Source of the DNA: Gyromitra esculenta
Taxonomy: Eukaryota; Ascomycota; Pezizomycetes; Pezizales; Discinaceae
Direction of reading: 5' to 3'
Assembly: GCA_038503075.1 (NCBI GenBank)
Contig: JBCAML010000015.1
Coordinates: 558,001 to 622,000 of the forward strand
DNA length: 64,000 nucleotides
A program made the position numbers and the translations under genes. Below the pieces are notes generated by a model, which worked only from the letters and a program-made list of their open reading frames with translations, searched no databases and was not told the DNA's origin. Shown here piece after piece: positions 9,263 through 22,439 of this stretch. The first letter of the stretch is position 1; each line of letters begins with the position of its first letter.

Positions 9263-12200
9263 TGTTGGCGCACTCCCCCGGGGATGGGGAGGGGTTGGGG
9301 GTTGAGGCACAGAGCGAGTGCACGGGCCAGTAGACGGGACGTGCGCAGAAGGGTCAATCATCGGTTTTCCGACTCGATCCCTCCCTCCATTTTCGTCACT
9401 GCAGTACGCGCTGTACTGTGCTGCTTCACGATTTGTTTCCGTTTTTAAAATTAAAAAAAAGATATGAGGAATTCTGCCATGGGCCACGAATAGATAGGAG
9501 GGAAGACCAAATACCGAAATAAAAGAAAAAAGAAAAAAGAAAAAGCCATTTCGTCACAATGTGCGGATTGTATGTAGATCTGCCAGCTGTGGCAGCACAT
9601 TTAAAAGGAGAGAGAGATCCCTCTGCGGTACATCCTCGAGTCGGCCTCCAATAACCCTCCCTACACACATTCTGGAAATATACAGCAACGCCAGAGACAG
9701 AACTGCAGAACTGTCTCTCATCAGAAATACTCTCGATAGCACCATCGAGATCTCGCCGGCGACTACATGTGTTCCAGGTACTTCCAGGTCGCGTCGTGTC
9801 GCGTCTCGAAGCACGCTCTAGGTCTATTTCTCACTCTCGACCCACAGATACCATCTGGCATGCTCTGCATCAGAAAGAAGACCTTGGCCTGACTGATATG
9901 ATAGCTCGACTGTCACGCTGTGCTTTAATTGCGCTGCTCTACTCTACTCCTCTGCTCTAACTGCTCTGCTCTGCTCTGCTCTGCTCTGCTCTGCTCTGCT
10001 CTGCATAAAACACATGCCATTACCAAATCAGCAAACACACGCATCGGGCGCCAACCCTGTTCGCATGGTGGTGGACATGTGTCTTTCCCATCCGTCAGAA
10101 AACCTGTTTTTCCTAAATTCCGTCTTTTTGTTTTTTTTCTGAGTTGCCTGCAGGAGGGGTGAGGGGGGTGTTCCGGCAACCGGAGAGTGGGGCACGCACT
10201 GGAAGAAGGCCCAAACGGAGGTAAAGTACTCTCATACTTACACCGCCTCACATGTCGTCCGTAACCGTTTGTGGCTCTATGAGCGCATTTATTCTAAGGC
10301 GTTACATACAGGCACCCTCGATTCATTTGATATTGTCAACGATGGTTTTTTTTATATATCCTCCTGGTAAATTATGCAGCAAGGACCTCCTTTTATCATC
10401 AATGCAATGTCGAGCTGCTGGGGGCCCACCTTCTAGTCGAACGCGTAACTCTTCTGCGCCGTCCGAGCGCTTGATTACTCGAGACCCCCTCCCCTCCTCT
10501 TCCCAACCGCGGGATGAGATGGAGAGACGATAGGCAAAAGCAGGTCTGTGAAGCTGCGATGTTGGCTCGAGTCTCGTGGGAGGGGGGATATATGTTGTGT
10601 TCTGACGCATTGTTTCTGGAGGGAGGAGCAAACCCCCCCCCCTCCCCCGAGGTCCAATTAAACATCTCCATCGAACACCGCTATTCTCTCCCTTTCAAAA
10701 AAGGAACACTTCTTTAAAAAAAACAAAAAACTTTGATAAGTTATCGATATGCGGTCTCTTCTCAGCGCCACACCACACCAGACCAGGGGGGGACATAAAA
10801 CTGTCAACCAGCAGTAAGGAACACAACTCCGGGTCCAACCAGCCACTCCCCCCTTACCCCCCCACCCCTACCCCTCATAAAATGCTCCGAGGGAGACAAA
10901 AAAACATCTACCGTCCTGCAACCCCCCCCGGGGGGGCTTCTCATAAAGTATTACCAAACAGGTTTGTTCACAACCGGGGTGGCACGAATGACTTCACTTT
11001 ACTTTTGGCGTGTGGACGGTACTTCGACCCGGGGGAATGATTTCCAAGTTATCCCAACTACTAACTACACTCTGCGTGAAAAGAATCTCTCGATCTCATT
11101 TGTGGCACTTGCGTAAACCGGGGGGTGGAAGGGGGAAGGAGGGAAAAGAGGGATCAGCAGCGGCGCAGAAGTAGAAGCAGAGCAGAGCCGCAGCTATGAG
11201 TGTGACATCACGCTAGGTAGGGACGGCGCCGCATGTCAGTTATAAAACACGCGCATGCGCATGCTGCTGCAGCTAATTAAAGATGTACCTACCTTCGAGA
11301 GTGCGCAGAGTCGCCCCCCTCCCCCCCTCGCCCCGGGGTTTCTTTCAGCGCAGTAAGCGGATTTATAGAGTTAGGGGGGTTTCCGGCGATAGTGAAGGGG
11401 GGGGGATGAAGTCGCTGTGAAGTCATTTGTTAGTGGATGGGGGCGAGTGAGGTGCGCTGCGGGACGGCTGTAGCGAACGCCCGCGAAGTAGCTCGGTAAA
11501 ATATCTCGTATCAGGACGGATGGTGACTGCGCTGTTTTTGACCATTTCGCATTTGGGGGATGTTGGCCTCGGGGGGCGTGTTTACTCGCTCTCGTGGGTT
11601 GTGGTAGCTACATGTATTCTACTGCAATAGTATCAATACGTGGAGCAACAGGGAGTACCTAGGTACATGTAGTTATAATTGCTTCTCCCTGGCTCGAAGC
11701 ATGTAGCCTTCTTGATCTTTCGTCTGGTGTTTCCGAGTGCAGGAGTGCAGGAATGTGGAGTGTGGAGTGTGGCTAGAGCGTTATTGGAGAGATGTGGATG
11801 GACGGATTTCCGTTCTACTTGGGGATTTCCGGCCTACTCGCGGTTTTCCGGCCTACTTTTTTGTTGTTGGTGTTTGCCGATTCGGGATTAGTATTAGTAT
11901 TGGCATTACTGGTAATTTGTATTTCCGAACTTCATCCTAATACGCATTTCCATGCAGCTTAGTGTAATACCTACAGCGTAAGAATAGAAGTCTAGAAAAA
12001 AACACCCACTGTCTAAATCACGGATCACGTTGAGGCTTATTGGTGCGTCGTGGGGTTTTAGACTCGGTACAGAACATCTGGATGGAGTAACCTACACGAT
12101 AGAGCCGATGGCTACACATTCCGAAGGGATAGAGAGCCGGAGACCGTGTCTCCTTCGTATAAATATTCCAAAGCGTAGTTCTGGCCTCCTCCTGCTGGAG

Positions 12201-12424
12201 ATCGTCAAGGCAGAGAGGGCAGAGGCTTTTTTTGCAAATATCACTGACAGTCGGAATTACCGCATTCGTCAAACAATTACTTAAAACACTTAGCAACTGG
12301 TGAGGAACCGGAAGTTCGAGTGCTACACCAAAGGGAACCCCTCATCTATCAGGGGAGAAGGAAAAAAAACTTGCAACAAAATACAACCCAAAAAAAGATA
12401 TTTCAAAATAAATAGAGAATAAAT
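9263..12424. other. 3.2-kb intergenic region, no gene recognised
   Basis: No open frame here shows a recognisable domain. The left part is rich in GAGCAGAGTAGAG-like short repeats; 10.6-11.5 kb is rich in poly-C/poly-G runs and contains a TATAAAA followed by an alternating GCGCATGCGCATGC palindrome (about 11242-11264). TACATGTA occurs at 11609 and 11664. It could hold a non-coding transcript or the long promoter of IMP1 or the kinase gene, but nothing proves it. Confidence 0.5.
9961..10004. repeat. CTGCT pentanucleotide repeat
   Basis: Nearly nine perfect CTGCT units in tandem, preceded by degenerate copies from about 9934. Confidence 0.9.
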
Positions 12425-14521
12425 ATGTCCAGTAAGAATCTCCCCCCTCGATTTGACGTCATTCAACAATTTGCTGACTTCCTCCCTCCCCCGGCAGCAA
12501 AACACTTCATCAACGACCCAGCGGATCTCGTAGCATCCGCCCTCCAGTCTATCCCGCTAACCAATCCATCCCTGGCTCTCGACGAGGAGAACAAAATCAT
12601 ATTCACGCGGACCGGCAACCCAGGCACCGTCGCAATCGTATCGGGTGGGGGTGCCGGACATGAGCCTTCATTCGTTTGGTACGAGCTCCTTCCTCAGCCC
12701 AGTCCAGATCCCAATTATGGAGAAGGGGGGAGGGTGACAACCGCATACTAATAATTTTTATTTTATTTATGTAGCTTCGTTGGCGCTGGAATCCTCCGCG
12801 CCGCTGTGTCCGGCACGATCTTCGCCAGTCCGTCCGTAAGACAGATCTACAACTGCATCACGCGCCGCGTCTCTCCCAATGCTGGGGTGTTGCTGGTGGT
12901 CATGAACTATACTGGGGACGTGCTCCACTTTGGGCTTGCGAGTGAGAAAGCAAGAGCTGCGGGACTGGACGTGGAGATGGTGGTTATTGGAGACGATGTT
13001 GGAGTTGGCAGGGAGAAGAATGGGAAGGTTGGTCGTAGAGGCATTGCGGGTACCGTATTGGTTCATAAGATTGTTGGTGCTCTGGCGGCTACGGGTGAGA
13101 GTTTGAAGGTGTCGGCGGAGCTGGCGGGGTTGGTAGGTAAGAATCTGGTTAGTGTTGGGAGCTCGCTGGGACATGTGCATGTGCCAGGACACTCAGATAC
13201 GTCTGGGGAACATGAGGCGGCATTGAAGCCAGATGAGATTGAGGTTGGGATGGGGATTCATAATGAGCAGGGGTATAAGAAGATGAAGATTCCGGAGCTG
13301 CCGGAGCTGGTAGGGTTGTTGCTGAGGCAGTTGTTGGATAACGAGGACAAGGACAGAGGGTATCTGGAGGATGTGGAGATGCATGAGGGCTGGGTGCTTA
13401 TGATTAATAACCTGGGAGGCGTTAGTCCGTTGGAGATCGGCGGTATCACGGCGGAGGTTGTGAAGCAGCTTGGTAGGCGGTTCTATGCCTGCTGCATTTC
13501 AAACTGTACTAACTTGGGCCGATTCAGATGCGTCTTGCTCTATTAGCCCGAAGAGGGTGTTTAGTGGAACATTCATGACTTCGCTGAACGGTAACGGTTT
13601 CAGTATCAGCTTGTTAAGGCTGGTAGACACTGGCCTAGGCAAGGGTAAGAGTATGCTTGAGCTCCTAGATGCTCCTCATGAAACCTTAGCATGGCCTGCG
13701 TCAGTGAAGCCAGGAGCCTGGGAGAAAAGGCCCGTGAAAGAGCCCAGTTATGCTGGTGCGGAGGGAGAGCATATTCCAGCTTCAAAACTAAAAAGTGGGG
13801 CACATATCATTGATAGCAACAAACAACGCTAGATGCTAATATCACTTAGTGGACGCTGAGCTATTCTCAAAGATACTGACCGGAGGGTTGAAGAAACTCA
13901 TTGACGCAGAGCAGGAAATTACAAAAGCCGATGAGATAGTTGGCGATGGCGACTGTGGACTAGCGCTGAAGAGGGGGGCCGAAGCTGTGCTGAAATTCAT
14001 TGCAGACGGACAAGTCGCTACAGATGCTGTAGTCACTGTTGCCAAGCTTGCTGAGGTGGTAGAGGAGCATATGGATGGAACATCAGGTGCTTTGTATTCG
14101 TATGTTCTTGATCCTCCCTTGATCGTACTAGAAATTCGATTTATTTAATCCTGATGACTGCAGGATCTTCCTCAACTCGCTCGCTAAAGCGCTCCGCGAG
14201 ACCGGCGCAGAAACCATGACTAGTAATACTTGGGCAAAGGCATCCTATACTGCGCTAGTATCTTTGAGGAAATACACACCAGCCCAACCAGGAGATAGGA
14301 CGCTGGTTGATGCATTGCAACCATTCATTGCTTCACTAGTGGATAAGAAAGGTCTTGTTGTAGCTGCCGAGGCGGCGAAAGAAGGCGCGGAAAGCACAAG
14401 GGCAATGAAAGCAAGCCTAGGTAGGAGTGTGTATGTTGGTGATGTCGGAAACACGCTGGACCCTGGAGCTATGGGGATTGCGGTGTTGACAGGAGGCTTT
14501 GCGGATGCCTCTAAAGCTTGA
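12425..14521 (+). CDS. dihydroxyacetone kinase (DhaK-DhaL, ATP type)
   Basis: Phosphorylates dihydroxyacetone with ATP in the cytosol, in glycerol use and detoxification. Exons join(12425..12678,12775..13472,13528..13794,13850..14099,14164..14521) give 608 residues, the usual size, with all phases matching. The DhaK domain (about 1-340) has GGGAGHEP (74-81) and MGIHNEQG, whose His is the residue that binds the substrate covalently in DhaK. The SGTFMTSLNGNGFSISLL segment closes that domain. The DhaL nucleotide-binding domain starts near 407 and has GDGDCG (438-443), whose Asp residues hold Mg-ATP, plus DGTSGALYS and the C-terminal GAMGIAVLTGGFADA. The first intron has a clear ACTAAT branch site. 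Long gene-free regions lie on both sides, so context says nothing on regulation. Confidence 0.94.
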
Positions 14522-17500
14522 CTTGCACTAGTGTATCAATGATCGAGTTGCCGTTATGAAGCGATAGGCGGATTTCGAGGCCTTTAGGGAAATTAAATGA
14601 GCCGACACCCTAAAAGTGTTTTCGATCTGTCATAAATCATAAACACATTTCTCCAAATGTGTGAATGCTGTACTGTTTTGGATCGTGAGTGAAGATTCAG
14701 GGCTATTTGAAGGAAGCATCGCTATTTCTCCCATGAAATATCACTCGATATATGTCTTGCTTTTGTTTCGGCGCCGTTCTCCAGCTCCATCTTTCTGCTT
14801 CTTTGTCCTAAATTTATCAACAGCTAGACCTTAACTTTGAAGATCGAAAATCAGTTTCCTCTTGCTTGGGTTAATTGCTTATCTGTCTACTAAAAATCTG
14901 GGCCTACGGTGCCTGTGACAACACAGCCACTCAAGACTCAAACAATTCCTCTTCGGGAATCATGCAAAGGAGATCAAAATCCGTTGAAGGCACCACGTTA
15001 TCCCAAGAGCTCGTTTTCCAGCAGCCTGGTACAATCTTACAACCTGTAAGGTTGCATGTGACGTGTCTCTACTATCTGCGGCAATCGTGCAGATTCTAAT
15101 CGTGTCTGCGTGAGATGACTGACGCAATAAACAGCGAAAAATAGAAATTTCGACAAGATGTAAATCATCTGCGTAATGACGTCGGCGTGACGGATCCCAT
15201 CAAGTCTGACAAGCCACCCTGGTAAGATCTGAGGTCTGAGATTTTGGGACTGGATGCCATGACGCAACCAGGTACTCGAAAGCCAAGTGTTTCGACTCAA
15301 AACGGCGGAGCTATCAGCCGGTACTGTCTCACACAGCCACACGATGAAACTGGGTAGTTGATGAACAAGGGCTTACCACCGCAAATACCTGCAATCCTCA
15401 GAACCCTAAACCACTGCTGCTCTCTCCCCGACCCCCGTCCGTCAGCTGCTTAGTTTCGTCGTGTGGACGGGGAAACTGTAACGTTCAGTTAACGATTTTA
15501 TAAACCCCTTCACAAGCGATTCAAGCACACCCCTAGTTTAGATGGATGGTGATTAGCTGATTTTTGGCGGAGAAGATAGGATTGGGCGGGAAGGAAACCG
15601 GTTGCTATTCTAGAAAGCTTATATTCTGAGGGGATTTCCCCCGATTCAGGGGGGGGATGGTCAAGTAGCTCGTTTATCGCGCTTTAGATAGTGCGTGTTC
15701 GTGTGGTAGAGGTCGAACTAAGCATTGATACAGCCTGGGATGTTGTGTGCCAACCAGGTTTTTCTTAAATATTCACGGAGTAGATTAGGATACGAATTTT
15801 GCAATCTTTCTAGACTTCCCGCAGGCTCACCGACTTTGGGTTTTGAAAAGCATCGATAAGAAACAGTCATAACAGCATACCGCATGTATATGTAGTTCTG
15901 TGAATATGTCTCAAGAATAGTAGAAGCTTAAGGGCATTGATTGGGCTATAATATTCATAGAATTTTTAATTATCTGTGTGTACGTGGGTGGCGGAGTGAT
16001 ATTCGTTAGTCTCGGCGTTTGATATTTTAAAGTCCGTAACGAGGATAACTTGGGAAATTATCTATCGGAGGTATCACGCTCTGTTTGGTCCTTTACCTTG
16101 TTGGTGTCTCTGTTAAGGTTATTTTAAAAATGAGGCTAGCTGCAGGAATTTACGGCTTGCTCTCAGAACTAAAATCTTCATTTAGAACTTTATTCTATGT
16201 AGAAAACTCATGCGGATCTTAACCCCTGAGAATTAAGTTGCGATAAGCTTGCCGGAGGCGCTAATAACTTTATGTAGAAATTATATAGTAGATTCTTTGA
16301 GTACATAGTACGCTGTCCCTTGCGAACTCGATTCGCAGTTAGGAATAGACAAGAATTTTTTACTAAAAAATCAAGATATAGCGTGAACAAAATCTTACTA
16401 GCAAGGAAGAGTCGCGATATATATAGAACGGCAGCTACCTTTTCGATTATGGTCAAATCTTGCGCCTAGAGTACAAGAACTTCAGTCAGCTATTCAGTCT
16501 GCGTACGGCATATATAGCCAATGCAGATATTGCAACGCCACTTGGTGGACACTGAGCACAGCGCTCATCATCAGGGTTTTGCGCGTGCGACATTGCGAAC
16601 CTGAGAAGGAGGGAACAGATAGCTCTCTAGGTCTCATCGAGTGATATTTTATGATCAAAATCATCAAGTACTTAGGTTCATATATAAGGCATACCGGGCC
16701 GGCAATTCAGATAAGATCCCGAGAAAGATTATATGGAATTAATATTGTCTCGTTTTCCTAGCACCTTTAAGTTAGCCGTATCGCCGGGTTGCGAATGTGG
16801 GATCCCGTGGAGAGATAAAACAGGATCGATGAAAGCTTGAATCGTCGCAAATAAGATGCATAAGGTTTGGGTACACCGATTCTTCTTCTAACGACGAAAT
16901 TAAGTCAACGGCGAACAAGGGCCTGGAATAGAGCAATGGGTATAGCCGTGTAAGAAAAGTTTCGACACCCCGGTGACTGTCTTGCTAGTTAGGTGGGGTG
17001 CCAATACTTTTCTTACACGGCTGTACATGTATTTGATTTAGGGTTAATACTCTCTACCATGGTATGCCAGTGTTTGCTGTTCCCCTGGTTCCATCTTTGG
17101 CTAAGAAAAAGCTATAGAGTCGGCGGAGGTACAGCCAAAATATAACTACAGTGGATTTACTGCTCTAGGTTTCTGAAGTAACGGGGGCGGGAAATGACAC
17201 TTCGAGTGGGAATAAGAAGTTAATGTCACGGAAGGTATGTACCACGTGACCTGATTTCAATATATTGCCAAGGCATATAACACAACCGCTGTTGCCCACA
17301 ATAGAAGCCAAATAGAGACCTATTATAGACTAGGCTATTCCATAAACGTTTTTACACAAGCTCTTCCCTAAGCGGTGAGGCGGGAGTTGCTTTGTGATGT
17401 TGGAGGCTGTGATTAACACATATTTTTCAACGGAGCACGATGTAACTTTAGACGGGTCTAAGTCTTGAAGCAGAAAACGGATCCGTTGTTCCCGTTTTTG

Positions 17501-17694
17501 GAATTGAGTGAACGTGATGATTTGATGCTCGCTAATCTCATCTCACCCACATGCCTTGTCTTATCGTTATCCTGACGTTGCATTGCGCTAAGCCGAATAC
17601 GTGACAATAAGCGAGTTACTCACCCCACCATTCTTGCTGCCTATGGTTTGCTGAGCTTCATCATCATCTCGCAATCCAGTACCCATTACATCAA
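14522..17694. other. 3.2-kb AT-leaning intergenic region, no gene recognised
   Basis: Both strands are closed by frequent stops, and the few short frames have no recognisable content. The one structured element seen is the 81-bp inverted-repeat element at 16943-17023. A telobox-like AACCCTAAAC lies near 15400. Confidence 0.5.
16943..17023. mobile_element. 81-bp Tc1/mariner-like mini inverted-repeat element
   Basis: The two ends form near-perfect inverted repeats: AGCCGTGTAAGAAAAGT on the left is matched by the reverse complement of the right end, and similarity continues to CACCCC, about 28 bp per arm. Both sides are flanked by TA (16941-16942 and 17024-17025), the target duplication of Tc1/mariner elements. 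Only about 25 bp separate the arms, so it is a tiny non-autonomous or internally deleted copy, or alternatively a folded-back stem-loop unrelated to transposition. Confidence 0.7.
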
Positions 17695-18466
17695 ATGTCG
17701 CCAGCTCCACAAAATTTCAAACCTGCTCTGTTAGTGGTTGATGTGCAAGAAGACTTCTGCCCTCCTGTTAGTGCCCCCCCATTTTTGTCGTTCTCGATAG
17801 CTAACCTAAGCTCAGAAAGGATCCCTTGCAGTGCCTGATGGAAGGGATATCATCCCTACCGTAAATGATTTACTTTCACTCCCATTTGCCAGCAAGATCG
17901 CTACGAAGGACTGGCATCCGCAGAATCATGTATCATTTGCCTCTAATCACTTGAATGGTGTCGCCTTCGTGTCGCATAAAACTATCGTCCATCCATCAGA
18001 CCCATCCCGAACCTATGAGACCCTCCTCTGGCCAGACCACTGCGTTCAGAATACGCCTGGTGCGGATCTAATCCCACAGATGCATATTGACCGTTTCGAC
18101 GTGATTATTGAGAAGGGCGGCGATCCAAGAGTGGAGATGTATTCAGCCTTTACCGACCCGTTCCACGAAGCACCCTTCACACCAGAGTCTACAAGCATCT
18201 CGACATCTGCATTGCCAAAGGTTTTGCACAATAAAGGGATTACTCATGTGTATGTTGTGGGATTGGCTCAGGACTATTGTGTTAAGGAGACTGCGATTGA
18301 TTCAGCAAGGTTTGGGTATGAGACCTTTGTAGTTGTGGAAGGGACGAAGGCGGTAGCTCCAGGGGAAGGGTGGGATACTGCGGAAAAGAATATGATTGAT
18401 GCTGGGGTGAAGATGGTGAAGATGGATGGAAAAGAGGTGGGATGGGTGAAGAAGCTGCAAGTGTGA
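17695..18466 (+). CDS. nicotinamidase
   Basis: Hydrolyses nicotinamide to nicotinic acid in the NAD+ salvage route, as yeast Pnc1 does. Two exons, join(17695..17766,17816..18466), give 240 residues (Pnc1 has 216). Catalytic Asp is in LLVVDVQEDF (Asp16), the metal-binding D-x-H in TKDWHPQNH, and the nucleophile Cys in VGLAQDYCVKET; the GSLAVPDGR segment begins right after the 49-nt intron. The upstream ATG at 17695 is needed to include the first catalytic Asp. The 5' flank to about 17500 has no obvious regulatory motif. Confidence 0.94.
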
Positions 18467-19243
18467 CAGGGCCTGGGGATCCAGAAAAGGAGTTGGGTGT
18501 GCTTTTCTTGGCAGTGGTGGCTCTCGGGGAAGCTGATAGGTTGAACGATAATGATTATATCCGGGGCCCAAGCCTTATGTCTTTGATGTGAGTTGCGTTT
18601 GCATAAAACTTGCTGAATAAAAGTTTGAATTTCAGAGCATCAATCGCAAAGTTTTTATGTATCATGGATGATTCGTCACTTATCGCCAATTGCGTGTTGG
18701 ATGTCGAGTTACCACTTAACATGCAGGAGAAATTTCAGCCAGATCGGGGAGCAAAGTGCGTTGTATCGCGTAACCCGCGTTGCCCGGGGAGCGCGTTGTC
18801 GTGAATTACTGAGTTTTGAGCCATGGCAGGGATCGTTTCTCTCACAAAACGACCCCTGCGGCGCGTTCTATACCCAAGCCTCTTACATTTTCCATTTCCG
18901 GCCCTCCATTCCCACAACCTCCAATGTTGCGCCCCTCACGGCACGCTTTATACAACTCTCACCCTTTCCTTCGCTTCCTCATCTACAGACACGACTCTTC
19001 CTCTAGCCTTCAGCCCTTCTCCAAACCTTTCCTGCATCTGTCTACGACATCCATTCTATCAGGCCACCTCTGCTTCTCGTACCGCCCGCTATCCTCGACG
19101 CGCTAAGTGCCATTTCCCGGACTATCGATTTAGCTGGCCATTGCCCGAGCCGGAGACGAGTAACCGACACGAAACGCGAATCCAATATACCCACTCCTCG
19201 TAGCGGTCTGGCCAGAAAACCGCTTCACGGCTGAAGAATTTCG
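18467..19243. other. intergenic / 5' region of the GATA gene
   Basis: Between nicotinamidase and the GATA gene. A 126-codon frame at 18823-19203 is Ser/Pro/Thr-rich, overlaps another frame, and has no recognisable domain; it is read here as leader or promoter sequence rather than a gene. Confidence 0.5.
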
Positions 19244-22200
19244 ATGTCTTCAGCCATGGCTACTCCTCCTGGATCCTCACTAGGCATCCAAGTTGACAAT
19301 CATTCGGCCGAGAGACCTATGAGATGTACGCGTCCTCCTATAGTGGGGAAAGCAGTCACGAATATATGCTAATATCACAACCTTTTTTTGAAAAAAATAG
19401 TGAAAGTAGCATATACGTTCGATGATGAGAGCAAGTCCAACTGCCTGGCGAGATATCCTCACTTGGTACACACTCGAGCCATTCAAATGGACAGGGGTCT
19501 GCTAGTTGGAGCTGTCGAGTTCAATACATGTATCCTGAGCATGATTTCTTCAAGGTTGGAGCCAACACAATATATACGTGTCATCGTGGATAGAGGGACC
19601 TTTCTTGCTGATATATGATCCATCCCTTTTGTGCAGTCCTGAGCTCGTGGCCAAGATGAGCCAAGACTATTCCATTTACGCGTATGACTATTCGGAAACA
19701 GGAGTGCCGCTTGTTGGTTGTGGGCTGCTCTCATGGGCTATGACAACTGTTAACTCTAGCCATGGCTCGGACAATCCTGCTCCTGCTCGTCATATTATCA
19801 CTGGCCGCATATCTTGCAACAATTTTGGATTCTTCAGCAATGATGAAGTAAAGGAAACACTTGAAGTAAAATTCAAACTCACACCTGTGCAGACATTTAC
19901 GCAGGCCCAATTTGTCCAATCTGTACACACCTACAGTGCTCTCTCGAAAGCTATACCAGGAGGATTTGATGCTTCAGCTTGGACAAATTACTTAAACCAA
20001 CACCCCAATATATTGGCGCCACCTGCTCATTGTTCAAACACACTTGCCTTATCGCCAATCCCATCCAGGCCTTTAGATGAACCTTTGCTCGATGACTCTG
20101 AGTCTAAGAGCTCCCATAAGGGCCGATTGCAACCCAAGAGGGATGGAAATGGATTATTCGCGGCCCTAGAACAAGATAGGGGGGAGGATGGGGGAGAGCC
20201 CCCAAAGAAAAAGGCCCGAACTAATGCCGGGAGAGTCAGGAAACCTAGTGGTGGTTCTCGGAAAAAAGCGACTGCCACATTGCCTCCTGCTCCTCTTTCC
20301 CCGATCCCAGAACTTTTTCAACCTACCGTGCCAGAGTTCAAAGAGCCATTACATGCCCAGCCTTCTCTAGCTCCACCAACTCCTTCACCGCCCGAGAATG
20401 CTATCGAACTTGCTAGAGGGCCTTCTGGTATTTTATATACCTCGCAGGAGACGGGCTTCTCGCCTGAGGATGAAGATTCACCCGCTCCCCCAACAGTGAA
20501 TTCCACTGCTATGGCCTCATCTCCGCCGACTGGCCATGATGACTCAACCGAGGAGCCTAGGATCGAATTTTCTCCAGAGCCTACGAGTCCTGTCCTACCA
20601 TTGTTACCGTCCAATGAAGAGACTCTGAATTTATCCCAAGAATATACTCGAGACCTAGAGAGTCTTTTTCAAGATATTAAACCAGAAATCATTAATGATG
20701 GCTTACCGCCAACCGAGATTCCAAGTACTATTACTCCTCGGGTAGATCAAGAGGCACAATTGCCACCGAGTTTACAACCACCCACGCTTCCTGCTCTCAT
20801 CACAGCCCTCGATGTGACTATCAGTGCAGCACCTTCACCAATCTCTCATGAGATTATACAGCCTAAGCCTAAACCTAAACGAAAGTACCCTAGGAAGGCG
20901 AAAGCTGTAACAGCAGTAATACCTTCAGAGATTGTGGCTTCTAGCGATATTGGAGACGAAGGGAGGAAAATAAAGCGATCGAAGAGTGAAAAGGCCGCTC
21001 GAACAGCTGCTAATGTTAAAGAAAGGATCCATGCACAAATGGTAGCGGCAGTTAGTGAGGGAAAAATGCCAGCTTTTTGCATGAATTGCGGGGCTATTGA
21101 GACACCAACTTGGCGAAAGGTTTCAATGAAAGACGATAGTGAGGCAGCGGATGAGGGTAATGGGAAGGGGAAGAAAGAGAAAGAAGTGTTGCTATGCAAT
21201 CCTTGTGGATTGTGGCATGGTTCACATAAGACGATGCGGCCACAGGATTATTGGGATGGAAAGAAGGAAGAACCAGCGCCGAAAAAACCCCGATCTAAGA
21301 AGAAGAAATTGGTGTCTGCACCGGCTGTACCGAATCAAGCCGCACGTCAACCTTCAGAATCTTGTACAGAGCCTATCATTGTCCCTGATGAGGACGAGGA
21401 GCAAGGGTTACCAATGGCACCCCCCTCAACATCGCTGACAAAGCGACTTGCAATGACACCTAGGGGAGATAAATCTTCTAAGTGTAGTGATCCAGAATGG
21501 GATGCTGCTTCTGCTGCCTCTAAACGCGCTTTTCAATCAAGCCCGGCAAAACGTGGCAGTGCGACCAGCCCTATTGATTTGGAGAACTTGGAACCTAATT
21601 CACAATCCCCACGACGTATTTTATTCCCTACAAAGCCTTCTCCTAATCGTTCCCCTATCCGAGGGTCAATTGACTCGGGTACCGGGACTCGCCAGTCGAA
21701 TCTTGCTGCAGTTGTCGGGAAGGAGAATTGTGCACCAGAAGGAACAAATGCACCAACAGCTGCGGGGAAAGAAACTCAACGGCCAACCACTCCTATAAAA
21801 AAGAGAGCCAATTTTCTACATCCCAGGACGCCCTTAAGTTCTCCTGTTAAAGGCAGTAAATTGATGTCACCATCACCCTGGAACGCCGATATCTTCGTTT
21901 CTGGTGGGAAAAGGAAGGCGTGCAATGGAGCCCCGGCTACCCCAGAAAGGCGGGTGGGTCAAACATCCGCTCGGGGGTGCAACCTCTCTCCTACTTCAGA
22001 ACTTCTAGAGAAGATTATGTCAATGGCGAATGTGCCGGTCACTGTCACTGGTGTTACGGCGGACCTAACCGGTACTTCACCAGATCATCTCCCTGGGCTG
22101 TCCCCTATCGACCCTAGTCAGAACTTCGATTTCGGTGATGACATGTTCGGGACAGACATGACGATGCCGAGTTCGCCACCACCTTTGTTTAATTTGGGCG

Positions 22201-22439
22201 ACGCTACGGAAGACGAAGTCAATGGCTGGGGCGAATTTCTGCCATCGACTCCAGAATTCGGTGACATGGCCTACATTTTTGAGGGTATAACAAGCGTTGG
22301 AGGCCAGGCAGAGGGCGAGGCAGGAAGTGTTAAGAGCGAAAAGTGCAGCAGCGCGGGAGTAACACCGGAAGCGACAGCGTTAACAGTTGATTTTTCGAGC
22401 TATATCGATGAGGCAACAAGGCTCTCGACCAATAGTTGA
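19244..22439 (+). CDS. GATA-type zinc finger protein, Ams2/Spt21-like
   Basis: Nuclear protein of the fungal Ams2-like group; S. pombe Ams2 controls histone gene expression and centromere function (established for that protein). Exons join(19244..19325,19401..19554,19637..22439) give 1012 residues. The N-terminal domain spans all three exons (LKVAYTFDDESKSNCLARYP, then SPELVAKMSQDYSIYAYDYSE and LLSWAM), typical of this family and absent from ordinary GATA factors. A long low-complexity middle follows. The finger is C560-x2-C563 and C599-x2-C602: CMNCGAIETPTWRK and LLCNPCGLWHGSH. The spacing between the two Cys pairs is 35 residues, with a charged Glu/Lys/Gly-rich insert, against 17-20 in canonical GATA fingers. 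The start may be 19244 or the in-frame ATG 12 bases later. DNA-binding specificity is unknown. Confidence 0.9.

Noticed and set aside
18823..19203. 126-codon frame upstream of the GATA gene
   Set aside because: Ser/Pro/His-rich with an overlapping frame of similar quality, no domain; more likely leader or promoter.
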